A stretch of DNA of 64,000 nt from Pseudomonas migulae (GTDB lineage: Bacteria > Pseudomonadota > Gammaproteobacteria > Pseudomonadales > Pseudomonadaceae), in assembly GCF_024169315.1 (NCBI RefSeq), contig NZ_JALJWR010000001.1, positions 1,819,501-1,883,500 on the forward strand, given 5' to 3'. Positions 26,434 through 35,732 of this stretch are shown here, one piece after another (the stretch's first letter is position 1; each line of letters starts with the position of its first letter). The notes below the pieces were generated by a model. That model did not search any database, was not told the DNA's origin, and saw nothing but the letters and a program-made list of their open reading frames with translations. The position numbers and the translations under genes were made by a program.

Positions 26434-26555
26434 TAACACGCCCACTGAAAACGCATGAAAAATCTGGCCCGCAGCATAGCGATTTTTCTTATAACCACTT
26501 ATATCGATGAGGTCTATCGTTATGCCCGCACACATAATCTCTGTGGGACTGAGCT

Positions 26556-26696
26556 TTTGTGGCGAGGGGATTCAGCGAAACGTCGCACCGCCCCGTTGGG
26601 CTGCGAAGCAGTCGTAAACCGAACAATTCAATTTTGACTGAATGGACGTAGGGGGCCGCTTCGCAGCCCAACGGGGATAAATCCCCTCGCCACAAA
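26556..26696. repeat. Inverted repeat of a second family (TTGTGGCGAGGGGATT)
   Basis: TTTGTGGCGAGGGGATTCAG and, 95 bases on, GATAAATCCCCTCGCCACAA, with inner arms CCGTTGGGCTGCGAAGC against GCTTCGCAGCCCAACGG. Unrelated to the GTGGGAG REPs and repeated at 58007. Confidence 0.93.
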
Positions 26697-26713
26697 GGCC
26701 TGCGCAATAGGGG

Positions 26714-27463
26714 TTATTGCACGGGCAGGAAATTGAGAAACAGCAGACTCTGCGCGTAGTTCAGGCCGATCCGCCGGTAGCGCTCATCCAGCATCTGGGT
26801 CAGCAGGTCCAGGCGCGCGACGATCTTGCCGAACTCCACGGCGAAACTCAGGTTGCTGCCCTCCTCCGAGATTTCGTTGGAAAACAGCAAGGGTTCACCG
26901 TTTTTGTTTTGCCGCTGGCTGAGGATCCACGTGGCTTTCTCGATGTTGCGCGCGGCGTTGTTGACGAAGGTCGGGTTGATCGCATCGGTCATGTAGAACT
27001 CCAGCCGGTTGCCGTGAGCGGTGACCAGCATGCTGCCGATGGCATAGATAAAGGCCCCGACCCGATCGCCGAGGAATTCCGGACTCATGGCGTAGCTCAG
27101 CGCCGCCAGATCCTTCTTGCCCCCCAGCGTCGGCAGCGGTTGTTGCTGCTCGATGGCCATGCGCACCTGTTTGCCGGCGGTGCGGGCGTCGAGGAATCCG
27201 GATTTTTTCAGCTCCTGCGGATTGCGCAGGTAAAGCTTGCTCATGAGCAGGTAGAGGCTGTCGAGGTTGTCGCGCATCGCCAGGGTGGCCATGCGGTCGA
27301 CGCTGGTCTGGAGGAATTCCTGAGGCCGGCCTTCGCGAAACTGGCTGACAATGTCTCGGCCTTGTTGCTGGCTGCAGCCGGTCGTAAACAGCATCGACAG
27401 GACGGCGAGCAGCAGGCAATGGCGGCGGACGTGCACAGCGGTGAGGGGTAAAACTCGGGCCAT
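26714..27463 (-). CDS. Lipoprotein, all-helical, unknown
   Basis: 249 residues. A long signal with lipobox FTTGC (Cys30) is followed by a helical soluble domain without recognised motifs (RMATLAMRDNLDSLYLLMSKLYLRNPQELKKSG; EFLGDRVGAFIYAIGSMLVTAHGNRLEFYMTD). The length and the YAIGSMLVTAHGN segment match a conserved Pseudomonas lipoprotein annotated only as hypothetical. Membrane anchored in the periplasm or outer membrane. Function not predictable. Confidence 0.8.
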   Translation of the reverse strand: MARVLPLTAVHVRRHCLLLAVLSMLFTTGCSQQQGRDIVSQFREGRPQEFLQTSVDRMATLAMRDNLDSLYLLMSKLYLRNPQELKKSGFLDARTAGKQVRMAIEQQQPLPTLGGKKDLAALSYAMSPEFLGDRVGAFIYAIGSMLVTAHGNRLEFYMTDAINPTFVNNAARNIEKATWILSQRQNKNGEPLLFSNEISEEGSNLSFAVEFGKIVARLDLLTQMLDERYRRIGLNYAQSLLFLNFLPVQ

Positions 27464-27633
27464 GGGGGCTTGGACTTGGCATGGGCCCGCGGTGGGGATC
27501 GCCGCGGGCTGACCAAGGATAGAGCCGTGGATTACAAAAAAGTGCAGTGCCTACAGCCCACAAACACAAGCGATCATTTAATTAGTCAGACTTTATTCTG
27601 GTGATATCGCAAATACCAACTATAAATCCTCCC

Positions 27634-27655
27634 TTATCGATTTATTGATCGATAA
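27634..27655. promoter_or_regulatory. Palindrome upstream of the aldose epimerase gene
   Basis: TTATCGAT-TTATTG-ATCGATAA, a perfect 8-bp inverted repeat with 6-bp spacer, 45 bases before the start codon. A likely operator for an unidentified dimeric regulator; no regulator gene is adjacent. Confidence 0.4.
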
Positions 27656-27699
27656 CTAGTATGACTACTTCACAAAAAACAAAAACAGGAAGGTCAACC

Positions 27700-28848
27700 A
27701 TGCTTCTATCCCGATACCCACTTTGCGGCCTCGCCATGTCCCTGATGCTCGCCACCCTCACCTCCCAGGCCGCCGGCCTGTCCAGCGAACACAAAGCGTT
27801 CGGCAAAACCAATGACGGTACGCCCGTCGAGCAATATGTGCTGCGCAACAGCCACGGCATGCAAGCCACTGTCATCACCTACGGCGCGACGCTGCAGGCG
27901 CTCGAAGTGGCGGATAAAAACGGCAAGTTCGAGGACGTGGTGCTCGGTTTCGACGACGTACAGGGTTATCAGAGCGGTACGGCCTACTTTGGCGCAACCA
28001 TCGGCCGCTTCGGCAATCGCCTGGCCAAGGGCGCGTTCGAACTCGACGGCAAGCGCTTTCAGGTGCCGCTCAATGACGGCCCGAATTCGCTGCACGGCGG
28101 CCCGCTGGGTTTTGACAAAAAAGTGTGGAAAGCCGAACCGGCCAAAAGCAAGGACTCGGTTGGCGTGACCCTGACGTACCTGTCGGCGGACGGCGAGATG
28201 GGTTTCACCGGCAACCTGAAAACCGAGGTCACTTACAGCCTCAATGACAAAAACGAGCTGCGCATCGAGTACAAGGCGTCCACCGATAAACCGACGGTGT
28301 TGAACCTGACCAACCACAGCTACTTCAACCTGGCCGGCGCGGGCAATGGCGACGTGTTGCAACAAGTCGCGACGCTGCATGCGAGCCATTACACGCCGGT
28401 CAACGGGACGTTGATCCCTACCGGCGAAATAGCGCCGGTGGCCAGCACTCCGATGGACTTCACCCACCCCACTGCAATCGGCAAAAACATTAAGGCTGAT
28501 CATCCGCAGTTGAAATTCGCTGAACCGAAACACGGCGGCTTCGATTTCAACTGGGTGCTGGACGCCGAGGGTGACCAGGGCAAACTTGCCGCCGACGTCA
28601 GCGATCCGCAGTCCGGGCGCCGTTTGCAGCTCTACACCACTGAGCCTGGTGTGCAGTTCTATACCAGCAACTTTCTCGACGGCTCGGTCAAGGGCAAGGC
28701 TGGCAAGACGTATGCGCACTGGAGTGCGTTTACCCTGGAGACCCAGCATTATCCGGATGCGCCGAATCAGCCGAACTTCCCCTCTACGCGGCTGGATCCA
28801 GGCAAGACGTATACCCAGAGCACCGTGTTGAAATTTTCTGCTCATTGA
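27700..28848 (+). CDS. galM: Aldose 1-epimerase (galactose mutarotase), exported
   Basis: 382 residues from ATG 27700, set by AGGAAGG six bases upstream. A signal peptide (LATLTSQAAG) is followed by a complete GalM fold: HGMQATVITYGATLQALEV, GATIGRFGNRLAKG, LHGGPLGFDKKVW, LNLTNHSYFNLAG (catalytic His), and TTEPGVQFYTSNFLDG with a downstream E in LETQHYPDAPNQPNFPS as catalytic base. It interconverts alpha and beta anomers of aldoses. The export signal points to a periplasmic mutarotase, common in Pseudomonas. Confidence 0.9.
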   Translation: MLLSRYPLCGLAMSLMLATLTSQAAGLSSEHKAFGKTNDGTPVEQYVLRNSHGMQATVITYGATLQALEVADKNGKFEDVVLGFDDVQGYQSGTAYFGATIGRFGNRLAKGAFELDGKRFQVPLNDGPNSLHGGPLGFDKKVWKAEPAKSKDSVGVTLTYLSADGEMGFTGNLKTEVTYSLNDKNELRIEYKASTDKPTVLNLTNHSYFNLAGAGNGDVLQQVATLHASHYTPVNGTLIPTGEIAPVASTPMDFTHPTAIGKNIKADHPQLKFAEPKHGGFDFNWVLDAEGDQGKLAADVSDPQSGRRLQLYTTEPGVQFYTSNFLDGSVKGKAGKTYAHWSAFTLETQHYPDAPNQPNFPSTRLDPGKTYTQSTVLKFSAH

Positions 28849-28860
28849 CGCCGATCAACT

Positions 28861-28952
28861 GCAGGAGCTGGCTTGCCGACGATGGCGTCCGTTCAGTCAA
28901 TAAACAGGTTGACTGAACCACCGCCATCGCCGACAAGCCGACTTCTACAGGG
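28861..28952. repeat. Degenerate REP doublet
   Basis: GCAGGAGCTGGCTTGCCGAC and inverted CGACAAGCCGACTTCTACAG. Both halves carry shared stem changes (GCCGACGATGGC), so the pair has drifted together. Confidence 0.8.
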
Positions 28953-29120
28953 GAAATGCGTACGTGTCCGAAATGGGTGGACTGCGGCAGAAGAGCCGGC
29001 CGGCAGGCCGCCTCCCGATGCTTTGGCGATGCCACCCCCTCGAACACCTCGGCAATCAACGGAACCCATGGGCTATTCTGCTGCCAACCTAAGTATCCAT
29101 CGAATACACAGGAGGTTTGC

Positions 29121-29942
29121 ATGCGGACCCTGGAACTGGCCGGCATCAACGTACCCGTTATTGGCCAAGGCACCTGGCGCATGGGTGAAGATCCCGCTCA
29201 ATACCGCGAAGAAGTCGCCGCGCTGCGCCTGGGCATCGAGTTGGGCATGACCCTGATCGACACCGCTGAAATGTATGGCGAAGGTGGCGCCGAAGAGGTG
29301 GTGGGCGAAGCGATCGCCGGCCTGCGCGACCAGGTGTTTCTCGTCAGCAAGGTCTATCCGCACAACGCCAGCCGCAAAGGCATTCCCCTGGCTTGCGAGC
29401 GCAGCCTGCGCCGCTTGAACACCGACTACATCGACTTGTACCTGTTGCACTGGCGCGGCCAGTATCCGCTTGAAGAAACCGTCGACGCCTTCGAACGCCT
29501 GCGCGAAGACGGCAAGATCGGCCGTTGGGGCGTGTCCAATTTTGATGTGGATGACCTGCAGGAACTGGCCTCCCCGGCCTGTGCCACCAATCAAGTGCTC
29601 TACAACCTTGAAGAACGCGGCATAGAATTCGATTTACTGCCGTGGTGCCAGCAGCATCGGCAGCCATTGATGGCGTACTGCCCCATCGGCCAGGGCGGGA
29701 CGTTGCTGACCCACCCGACACTCAATCAGGTGGCCGCCCGCCACGCGGCGACACCGGCGCAGGTAGCGCTGGCGTGGATTCTGCGACAGGATGGTGTGAT
29801 CGCCATTCCCAAAGCGGTTCGGCCTGAGCACGTGCAGCTGAATGCGCAAGCCGCGCAATTGCGGCTTGAGGCCGGGGATCTGGAGGCGCTGGACCAAGCG
29901 TTTCGCGCGCCACAACGCAAACAGCGACTGGCCATGGTCTGA
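29121..29942 (+). CDS. Aldo/keto reductase
   Basis: 273 residues; start fixed by AGGAGG eight bases upstream. TIM-barrel AKR with the full catalytic tetrad Asp47, Tyr52, Lys77 and His110 (LIDTAEMYGEG, LVSKVYP, YIDLYLLHW). The C-terminal cofactor segment IAIPKAVRPEHVQLN is the AKR NADPH-binding motif. It belongs to the YeaE/methylglyoxal-reductase-like group. Cytoplasmic carbonyl reductase; the physiological substrate is uncertain. Confidence 0.92.
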   Translation: MRTLELAGINVPVIGQGTWRMGEDPAQYREEVAALRLGIELGMTLIDTAEMYGEGGAEEVVGEAIAGLRDQVFLVSKVYPHNASRKGIPLACERSLRRLNTDYIDLYLLHWRGQYPLEETVDAFERLREDGKIGRWGVSNFDVDDLQELASPACATNQVLYNLEERGIEFDLLPWCQQHRQPLMAYCPIGQGGTLLTHPTLNQVAARHAATPAQVALAWILRQDGVIAIPKAVRPEHVQLNAQAAQLRLEAGDLEALDQAFRAPQRKQRLAMV

Positions 29943-29971
29943 GCCATCGCGGTTTTGTCAGAGGGCTTCTC

Positions 29972-30442
29972 ATGAGAAGCACCGATCAGCTCGACGCGTT
30001 CAACCTGCAGCGCTTTATCCAGGCGCAGGACCCGGTGTTCGAGCGAGTGAAAAACGAACTCGGCACAGGACGAAAGCGCAGTCACTGGATGTGGTTCATC
30101 TTTCCGCAATTCATCGGCCTCGGCGGCAGCGAAATGTCGCAACGCTATGCCATTCACTCGAGCGAAGAGGCCTCGGCTTATCTGAAACATGCATTGCTGG
30201 GGTCCCGACTGCGAACGTGTGCGCAATTGGTGCTGAACATCCCGCAGCGCTCCGTCGCCGAGATTTTTGGCCATCCGGACGACCTTAAATTCCATTCGTC
30301 GATGACCCTGTTCGCCCAGATCGCCCCGGATGACAGCCCGTTTCAACAAGCGCTGGACCAGTACTTCCACGGAATCCCGGACGCGTGGACATTGACCCTG
30401 CTGGACTCAAAACAGGCCCAGTTGCCCCCCAATCAGGGTTGA
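29972..30442 (+). CDS. DUF1810 family protein
   Basis: 156 residues. Typical DUF1810 sequence throughout: [60 protein letters not shown], then [16 protein letters not shown] and [15 protein letters not shown] end. A compact cytoplasmic helical protein of unknown function. Its final 36 bases overlap, tail to tail, the end of polB, so the two stop codons lie inside each other's coding sequence. Confidence 0.9.
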   Translation: MRSTDQLDAFNLQRFIQAQDPVFERVKNELGTGRKRSHWMWFIFPQFIGLGGSEMSQRYAIHSSEEASAYLKHALLGSRLRTCAQLVLNIPQRSVAEIFGHPDDLKFHSSMTLFAQIAPDDSPFQQALDQYFHGIPDAWTLTLLDSKQAQLPPNQG

Positions 30443-32770
30443 GAAATCATCGTCCACGAACGGCAGAATCGCATCGGCCACCGGCTGCAGCTGCCGGGTA
30501 ACGTAATGGTCGTAATCGATGGGCGCACTGCGGATCTCAAGCGGCTCGGGCCCGGCGACGGTGATCACGTAGCTGATCCAGCCGCCATTCTGGTATTGCC
30601 GCGGACGGCCCTGCTGGTCGTTGTAGTCATCGGCGATCCGCGCTGCGCGAACATGCGGCGGCACGTTGCGCTCGTAGTCATCCAGGGTCCGGCGCAGGCG
30701 TTTGCGATAGATCAGGCGATCATCGAACTCACCGGCCAGGGTTTTGCGCACGTACTCGCGTACATAGTCCTGATAAGGCTGGCGATGGAAGATCCGCGTG
30801 TACAACTCTTGCTGGAATTGCCGCGCCAGCAGCGACCAGTCGGTGCGCACGGTTTCCAGTCCCTTGTAGATCATCTCGTCCGTGCCGTCGTCACGGGTGA
30901 CCAGCCCGGCATAACGCTTCTTGCTGCCCTCTTCGGCGCCGCGAATGGTCGGCATCAGAAAGCGTTTGTAGTGGGTTTCGAACTGCAACTCCAGGGCGCT
31001 TTCCAGCCCGTATTCCTGTTGAACATGCCCGCGCCACCACTGGTTGACGTGCTCCACCAGCGCGCGGCCGATCTGCGCGGCTTCCTGCTGACCGTGGGCG
31101 CGGCGCAACCAGACAAACGTCGAGTCGGTGTCACCGTAGATCACCGTGTGCCCCTGGGCTTCGATCAGTTGCCGGGTGCGCAGCATGATTTCGTGGCCAC
31201 GCAACGTGATCGACGAGGCCAGGCGCGTATCGAAGAAGCGGCAGCCGCTGGAACCGAGTACGCCGTAGAAGGCGTTCATGATGATCTTCAGCGCCTGGGA
31301 CAGCGGCGCGTTGTGTTCGCGCTTGGCGGTTTCGCGACCCTCGGCGACCCGGGCGACGATAGCCGGCAAGCAATGACGGGTTCTGGAAAAACGCGCACCG
31401 CGGAAACCCGCGACGGACTCGCTGTCGTCAGGATGCCGCAAGCCTTCGATCAACCCGACCGGGTCGATGAGGAAGGTGCGGATGATCGACGGATAGAGGC
31501 TTTTGTAGTCGAGCACCAGCACCGATTCGTACAGACCCGGCTGCGAGTCCATGACAAATCCGCCGGGGCTGGCCTGTGCCGGTTTGGTCCCGAGGTTGGG
31601 CGCGACGAAACCCTGACGATGCATCAACGGCATGTACAGGTGCGTGAACGCCGCGACCGAACCACCGCTGCGATCCGCCGGTAATCCGGTGACACTGGCC
31701 CGTTCGAGCAGGAACGTGAGCAATTGGGTCTTGGCGAAAATCCGCGTGACCAGTTCGCAGTCCTTGAGGTTGTAGGTGGCCAGGGCCGGTTTGTCCTCGG
31801 CGAACATGCGGTTGATTTCGTCCATGCGTTGGTACGGCGTGCTGATCGCCTTGCCTTCGCCGAGCAGGGTTTGCGCGACGTTTTCCAGGCTGAACGAGGG
31901 AAAGCTCCAGGTCGCCGAGCGCAGGGATTCGATGCCATCGATGATCAATCGACCTGCCGCCGAGGCGAAGTAATGGTTGCGACTGCCGTGTTCGCGCCAC
32001 TGCATTTCTTCGCCGCCCCGTCCCAGTTTCAGCGGCACCGCCAACCGGCGCGCGTGTTCGTGCAGCACGCGTAAATCGAACTGCACGACGTTCCAGCCGA
32101 TGATCGCGTCCGGGTCATGCCGGGCGAACCATTCGTTGAGTTTTTTCAGCAGCAGGGTTCGGGAATCGCAGTATTCGAGCTGGAAATCCACCTCGCTGTC
32201 GTCGCCGTTCGGCGGGCCGAGCATGTAGACCTGGCGCTCGCCGCAGCCTTCCAGGGCAATGGAATACAGATCGCCTTGCGCGGTGGTTTCGATGTCCAGG
32301 GACACCAGCCTGAGCATCGGTCGGTAGTCGGGGTCGGGCTTCATCTGCGCGTCGAGCAGCAGGCCGTCGGCATTCGGTGTGCCACCGAAGATCACCGGCG
32401 CGGTAATGAAGCGCTCCATCATGTAGCGCTCCGGCGGGCGCACGTCGGCCTCGAACATCTCGACGCCGGCCTTGCGCAGCACGGTTTCCAGACGCATCAG
32501 TTGCCCGTGCTGCTGGCAATACAGGCCGAGCACCGGGCGATGTTCGAAATCCTGCAGGGCCAAGGGTTTGAGCTCGACGTTTTTTTCGTCGCGCAACACC
32601 TGTTCCGCCTGCTCGCGCTGCCCGGCCGGGATGAACGCCACCGACGGTTGATGCGGCAGGCGGATACGCCGGGGACCGGCGTCGGTCGCCAGCCAGAACT
32701 CGACTTCCGTACCGGCCGGGGTATCGCGCCAATGCCGGGTCAGGACGAAGCCCCGCTGTAAATCCACCAC
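30407..32770 (-). CDS. polB: DNA polymerase II (family B)
   Basis: 787 residues, the usual length of Pol II. The 3'-5' exonuclease starts around residue 155 ([11 protein letters not shown], Exo I Asp/Glu; later [18 protein letters not shown], Exo II). Polymerase motifs A ([14 protein letters not shown]), B ([19 protein letters not shown]) and C ([12 protein letters not shown]) are intact. In E. coli Pol II is a damage-inducible replicative back-up polymerase for restart and crosslink repair. I saw no clear LexA box in the short upstream region. Cytoplasmic. Confidence 0.95.
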   Translation of the reverse strand: MVDLQRGFVLTRHWRDTPAGTEVEFWLATDAGPRRIRLPHQPSVAFIPAGQREQAEQVLRDEKNVELKPLALQDFEHRPVLGLYCQQHGQLMRLETVLRKAGVEMFEADVRPPERYMMERFITAPVIFGGTPNADGLLLDAQMKPDPDYRPMLRLVSLDIETTAQGDLYSIALEGCGERQVYMLGPPNGDDSEVDFQLEYCDSRTLLLKKLNEWFARHDPDAIIGWNVVQFDLRVLHEHARRLAVPLKLGRGGEEMQWREHGSRNHYFASAAGRLIIDGIESLRSATWSFPSFSLENVAQTLLGEGKAISTPYQRMDEINRMFAEDKPALATYNLKDCELVTRIFAKTQLLTFLLERASVTGLPADRSGGSVAAFTHLYMPLMHRQGFVAPNLGTKPAQASPGGFVMDSQPGLYESVLVLDYKSLYPSIIRTFLIDPVGLIEGLRHPDDSESVAGFRGARFSRTRHCLPAIVARVAEGRETAKREHNAPLSQALKIIMNAFYGVLGSSGCRFFDTRLASSITLRGHEIMLRTRQLIEAQGHTVIYGDTDSTFVWLRRAHGQQEAAQIGRALVEHVNQWWRGHVQQEYGLESALELQFETHYKRFLMPTIRGAEEGSKKRYAGLVTRDDGTDEMIYKGLETVRTDWSLLARQFQQELYTRIFHRQPYQDYVREYVRKTLAGEFDDRLIYRKRLRRTLDDYERNVPPHVRAARIADDYNDQQGRPRQYQNGGWISYVITVAGPEPLEIRSAPIDYDHYVTRQLQPVADAILPFVDDDFSTLIGGQLGLF

Positions 32771-32885
32771 TGCAACCTCAAATCCGATTCAGGTGGCAAT
32801 TCTACGCGTCATAGCTGGGGATAGCGCTCATGAAGTAGGCGCTCCCACGCTGTCGGGGCGAGTCAGTAGGACCGCGTTATCGTTC

Positions 32886-32978
32886 ATCGCGGGCAAGCCA
32901 CGCTCCCACAGGGTTTGTGGCGAGCACAAAATTTGTGACCGCTATAAATCCTGTGGGAGCGTGGCTTGCCCGCGATGG
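32886..32978. repeat. REP doublet (CGTGGCTTGCCCGC type)
   Basis: CGGGCAAGCCACGCTCCCAC inverted against TGTGGGAGCGTGGCTTGCCC, with a T-rich TTTGTGGCGAGCACAAA hairpin in the spacer. Confidence 0.93.
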
Positions 32979-33078
32979 AACATGATAGAACCTCGAGTTG
33001 AGCTACCACCCATCGCGGCCAAGCGAAGATAAGGTGACAGCCGTGTGCAGGTTGGCCGACCGGTACCCGAAACCCGGC

Positions 33079-33212
33079 ACACCCGAAGGTGTCCCGCACA
33101 CAGCCGCCATAACAGGAGCAACTGTTGCGTTTCGGAAATCCGACCGGCCAAGGTCGTTCGCGGTGTTTTCCGCGAACCCGAACTATGGAGTCGATACCGA
33201 AACGCGGCAACA
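33079..33212. other. Structured non-coding segment, candidate RNA
   Basis: Three nested or adjacent hairpins: ACACC-CGAA-GGTGT (33079-33092); outer stem GCGTTTCGG (about 33127-33135) against CCGAAACGC (33197-33205); and inside it GTTCGCGG-TGTTTT-CCGCGAAC (33156-33177), a perfect 8-bp stem with a 6-base loop. No coding frame fits. Could be a small RNA, a leader or a remnant of a repeat. Only folding potential is seen. Confidence 0.35.
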
Positions 33213-33484
33213 AGATACGTTGCAGGAAACGCCTTGAAAAGTTGTGTGCCTCATGACGGGCATTTCCACCGTCTGCGGGGGAATGCAGTCCCGGGTCGCT
33301 CCAGTACCGATCCTCGGGCAAGCCCTGCACAGGTTTGTGGATGTTTACTGACCCGGCAGGTGAGGTTTATCGAAGAAAAACCGCTGAATGACGTTTTTTG
33401 CGCGTTATCTGCCGCTTTCTGCCTTGCCCTCAGCGCTTGCGTCTACGATTCTTCAAGAACAACGACAACACCCGAGAAGCCACC

Positions 33485-33925
33485 ATGAAAACCGTCGCCC
33501 AACTGCTCAAGTTGAAAGATCAGAAAAATCAGGAAGTGCATCAGATCAAGCCGGATCACATGGTGCTGGAAGCGCTGATGAAGATGGCCGAGAAGAACGT
33601 CGGTGCCTTGCTGGTGGTAGAGAATGAAGAAGTGCTGGGCATCATCAGTGAACGTGATTACGCGCGCAAACTGGTGCTGCATGGCCGTTCTTCGGTGGGC
33701 ACTCCGGTGCGCGACATCATGGTGTCGCCGGTGATCACCGTGGACACCCATCAAACCGTCGACACGTGCCTGGGCATCATGTCCGACAGACGCTTGCGCC
33801 ACCTGCCCGTGGTGGAGAACGGCAAGTTGATCGGTTTGCTGTCGATCGGCGACCTGGTCAAGGAAGCGATCGCTGAACAGGCTGAACTGATTCGTCAGTT
33901 GGAGCAGTACATTCGCGGCGAGTAA
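33485..33925 (+). CDS. CBS domain-pair protein
   Basis: 146 residues from ATG 33485. A tandem pair of CBS motifs fills the protein: IKPDHMVLEALMKMAEKNVGALLVVENEEVLGIISERDYARKL and MVSPVITVDTHQTVDTCLGIMSDRRLRHLPVVENGKLIGLLSIGDLVK, followed by a short helix. Stand-alone CBS pairs bind adenosyl ligands (AMP, ATP, NAD, SAM) and act as energy or redox sensors. The partner protein is not indicated by the neighbourhood. Confidence 0.9.
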   Translation: MKTVAQLLKLKDQKNQEVHQIKPDHMVLEALMKMAEKNVGALLVVENEEVLGIISERDYARKLVLHGRSSVGTPVRDIMVSPVITVDTHQTVDTCLGIMSDRRLRHLPVVENGKLIGLLSIGDLVKEAIAEQAELIRQLEQYIRGE

Positions 33926-33934
33926 TGCGAGCCC

Positions 33935-34027
33935 TGTAGGAGCGAGGCTTGCCCGCGAAAGAGGTGGGTCAGGTGACACTTGTATCGACCGAAATACCGC
34001 CTTCGCGGGCAAGCCTCGCTCCTACGG
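33935..34027. repeat. REP doublet (GTAGGAGCGAGGCTTGCCCGC type)
   Basis: TGTAGGAGCGAGGCTTGCCC and inverted GGGCAAGCCTCGCTCCTAC between the CBS and GST genes. Confidence 0.95.
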
Positions 34028-34041
34028 GTGATCGGTGGTGT

Positions 34042-34665
34042 TCAGGATGGCCAATGCCGCGCAAAGACCGGTGCCAGTGTCGGGTGCCGGTCGATTCGCT
34101 CCAGCCAGGCGAAAAACCCCGGTCGGGCGCTGCGCAAATGTTCCCGGCTGCCCGCCCAGCGCGTAATCACCGCCGCCAGCACATCCAGCGCACCCGGCGA
34201 CTCATCGCCCAGATACAACTCCCCGGAAAACTGATCGGCAAACACCTCCCAACTCCAGTGCAGTCGTTCGCGAGCGCCGGCCATGAGGTTGTCCCGTGAA
34301 GGTTTATCCGCGACCTGCAACCAACGCTCGGGGTAATCGATGATGCCGATCGCCGCATAACAATTGCTGACGATGTACACCAGGCCGCGAATCGCCTGAT
34401 CGCGCTCGGCGGCATTTTCCGGCAGCAGTTTCGACTTGGGAAACGTGAGCCCGAGATGGATCAGGATCGCCGCACTTTCGCTGAGAATGCTGCCGTCGGG
34501 CAGCTGCAAGGTCGGAATCTGCTTGAGCGGGTTGAGTTTCTCCAGGGCGTGGGCCGCCTCCGTGGAAGCCTCGACGTCGATGAAGCGGTAAGGAATCTCG
34601 CAAAGCTCCAACGCGGCTTCGATGGCGGCGGCGCCGGAGTTCTGGTGTCCGTATAGCTGATACAT
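34042..34665 (-). CDS. Glutathione S-transferase
   Basis: 207 residues. Thioredoxin-like N-domain: YQLYGHQNSGAAAIEAALELCEIPY, then NPLKQIPTLQLPDGSILSESAAILIHLG, which holds the cis-Pro (IPTL) and the SESAAI glutathione-binding turn. C-terminal helical domain with the N-capping box (GALDVLAAVITRWAG). Cytoplasmic GSH-dependent transferase or reductase of the bacterial beta/theta-like classes; substrate unknown. Confidence 0.9.
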   Translation of the reverse strand: MYQLYGHQNSGAAAIEAALELCEIPYRFIDVEASTEAAHALEKLNPLKQIPTLQLPDGSILSESAAILIHLGLTFPKSKLLPENAAERDQAIRGLVYIVSNCYAAIGIIDYPERWLQVADKPSRDNLMAGARERLHWSWEVFADQFSGELYLGDESPGALDVLAAVITRWAGSREHLRSARPGFFAWLERIDRHPTLAPVFARHWPS

Positions 34666-34810
34666 ATCGCACTCCTGGCGAGACGAACAGATAGTCAGTA
34701 GACGAGTGGGTACAGGTCACGTTCCCTGCCATTTGGCGGATCGATGCAGGTAAGATGCGCGATCCCGGGGCTCACTTCTAACCCCCCGCCGCACACTTCA
34801 AGGAAAGAAC

Positions 34811-35605
34811 ATGCGCCAACAGGATGGCCGAAGCGCCTCACTTTTTCGTACCTTCGGGTTCATTCTGGCCTGCCTGGCGATAAGTGCCTGCTCGCCGAGC
34901 GACCACTCGTCATCGGCCAGTCTAGCCGGTGAACAAGGGCGTGGCGGGGCCATGCTTGCCTATGAACACGAACTGCAGCTGTTGCTGCCCCAGGCACAAA
35001 TCGCCCCGCGCCTGCAGGCCACCCGTGAGGCCTGCGAAACCGCGCGTTTCGGCGCCTGCAACGTCTTGCGCATCGAGCAAGGCGCAGGCCGCGCCGACAT
35101 CACCTTGCGCATCGCACCGGCCGGCGTCGAGCCGTTGGTGGCGATGGCCAGCGAGGGTGGCGAACTGGGTCAGCGGATCACCAGCGCCGAAGACCTGGCC
35201 GATGCCGTGGACGACACCCGCCGACGCCAGGAACGACTCAAGGCCCAACAGCAGCGCCTCGATGAGCTGGCGACCCGCAAAGACATCAGCGTCTCCGATC
35301 TGATCACCCTGAGCAAAGAGCAGGCCGGGATCGAGAACGATCTGCAAGCCCTGGCGCAGATTGCCGCCGGGCACCAGCGGCGTCTGGACACCAATCGGGT
35401 CACATTGTCGTTCCAGCCGACCGGCGCCAGCAGTCGCTCGTCGCACCTGAGCCAGGCATTCAGCAATTTGCTCGACAATCTGGCCGACGGCGCCGCCGAT
35501 GCGCTGGAAAAAGTCAGCTACGCGCTGCCCTTCCTGATCCTGGCGTTCCCGCTGTTCATGCTGTGGGTCTGGTTGTGGCGCAAGTTTGTTCGGCGTCGGG
35601 GCTGA
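34811..35605 (+). CDS. DUF4349 lipoprotein
   Basis: 264 residues. Lipobox LAISAC (Cys27), a periplasmic beta domain (AYEHELQLLLPQAQIAPRLQATREACE; ADITLRIAPAGVEPLVAMASEGG), a central long coiled coil (about residues 135-190: DDTRRRQERLKAQQQRLDELATRK), and a C-terminal transmembrane helix (LPFLILAFPLFMLWVWLWRKF) followed by basic residues. This is the DUF4349 layout. Anchored at both ends in the inner membrane; function unknown. Start set by AAGGA. Confidence 0.9.
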   Translation: MRQQDGRSASLFRTFGFILACLAISACSPSDHSSSASLAGEQGRGGAMLAYEHELQLLLPQAQIAPRLQATREACETARFGACNVLRIEQGAGRADITLRIAPAGVEPLVAMASEGGELGQRITSAEDLADAVDDTRRRQERLKAQQQRLDELATRKDISVSDLITLSKEQAGIENDLQALAQIAAGHQRRLDTNRVTLSFQPTGASSRSSHLSQAFSNLLDNLADGAADALEKVSYALPFLILAFPLFMLWVWLWRKFVRRRG

Positions 35606-35648
35606 GTCGGGCGTGGGCCACCGGCATTCATTTATTTTTTTGGCCACT

Positions 35649-35678
35649 GCATCCAAATCGCTTTCCGCCGGGTAGTCC
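35649..35678 (+). promoter_or_regulatory. Candidate ECF-sigma promoter
   Basis: CATCC (35650-35654), 16 bases, then GGTAGTC (35671-35677). CATCC-type -35 elements with 16-base spacing are characteristic of many ECF sigma groups, and an ECF sigma gene lies downstream in the same cluster, so autoregulation is plausible. Assigned by eye only. Confidence 0.35.
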
Positions 35679-35732
35679 CTGTAGCAGCCCTTGTTGCTGC
35701 ACAGCGGATGACTCATTAACGGAGAGAATGTC

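Larger units (their letters stand above)
32771..33484. other. 714-bp gene-free stretch between polB and the CBS gene
   Basis: Contains a REP doublet (32886-32978), then about 500 bp with no convincing gene on either strand: the open frames here have atypical composition and no ribosome sites. Part of it (33079-33212) is rich in inverted repeats and is listed separately; the rest presumably holds the promoter of the CBS gene. Confidence 0.6.

Noticed and set aside
32998..33237. 79-codon plus-strand frame after polB
   Set aside because: No ribosome site, overlaps the hairpin-rich segment, composition not protein-like.
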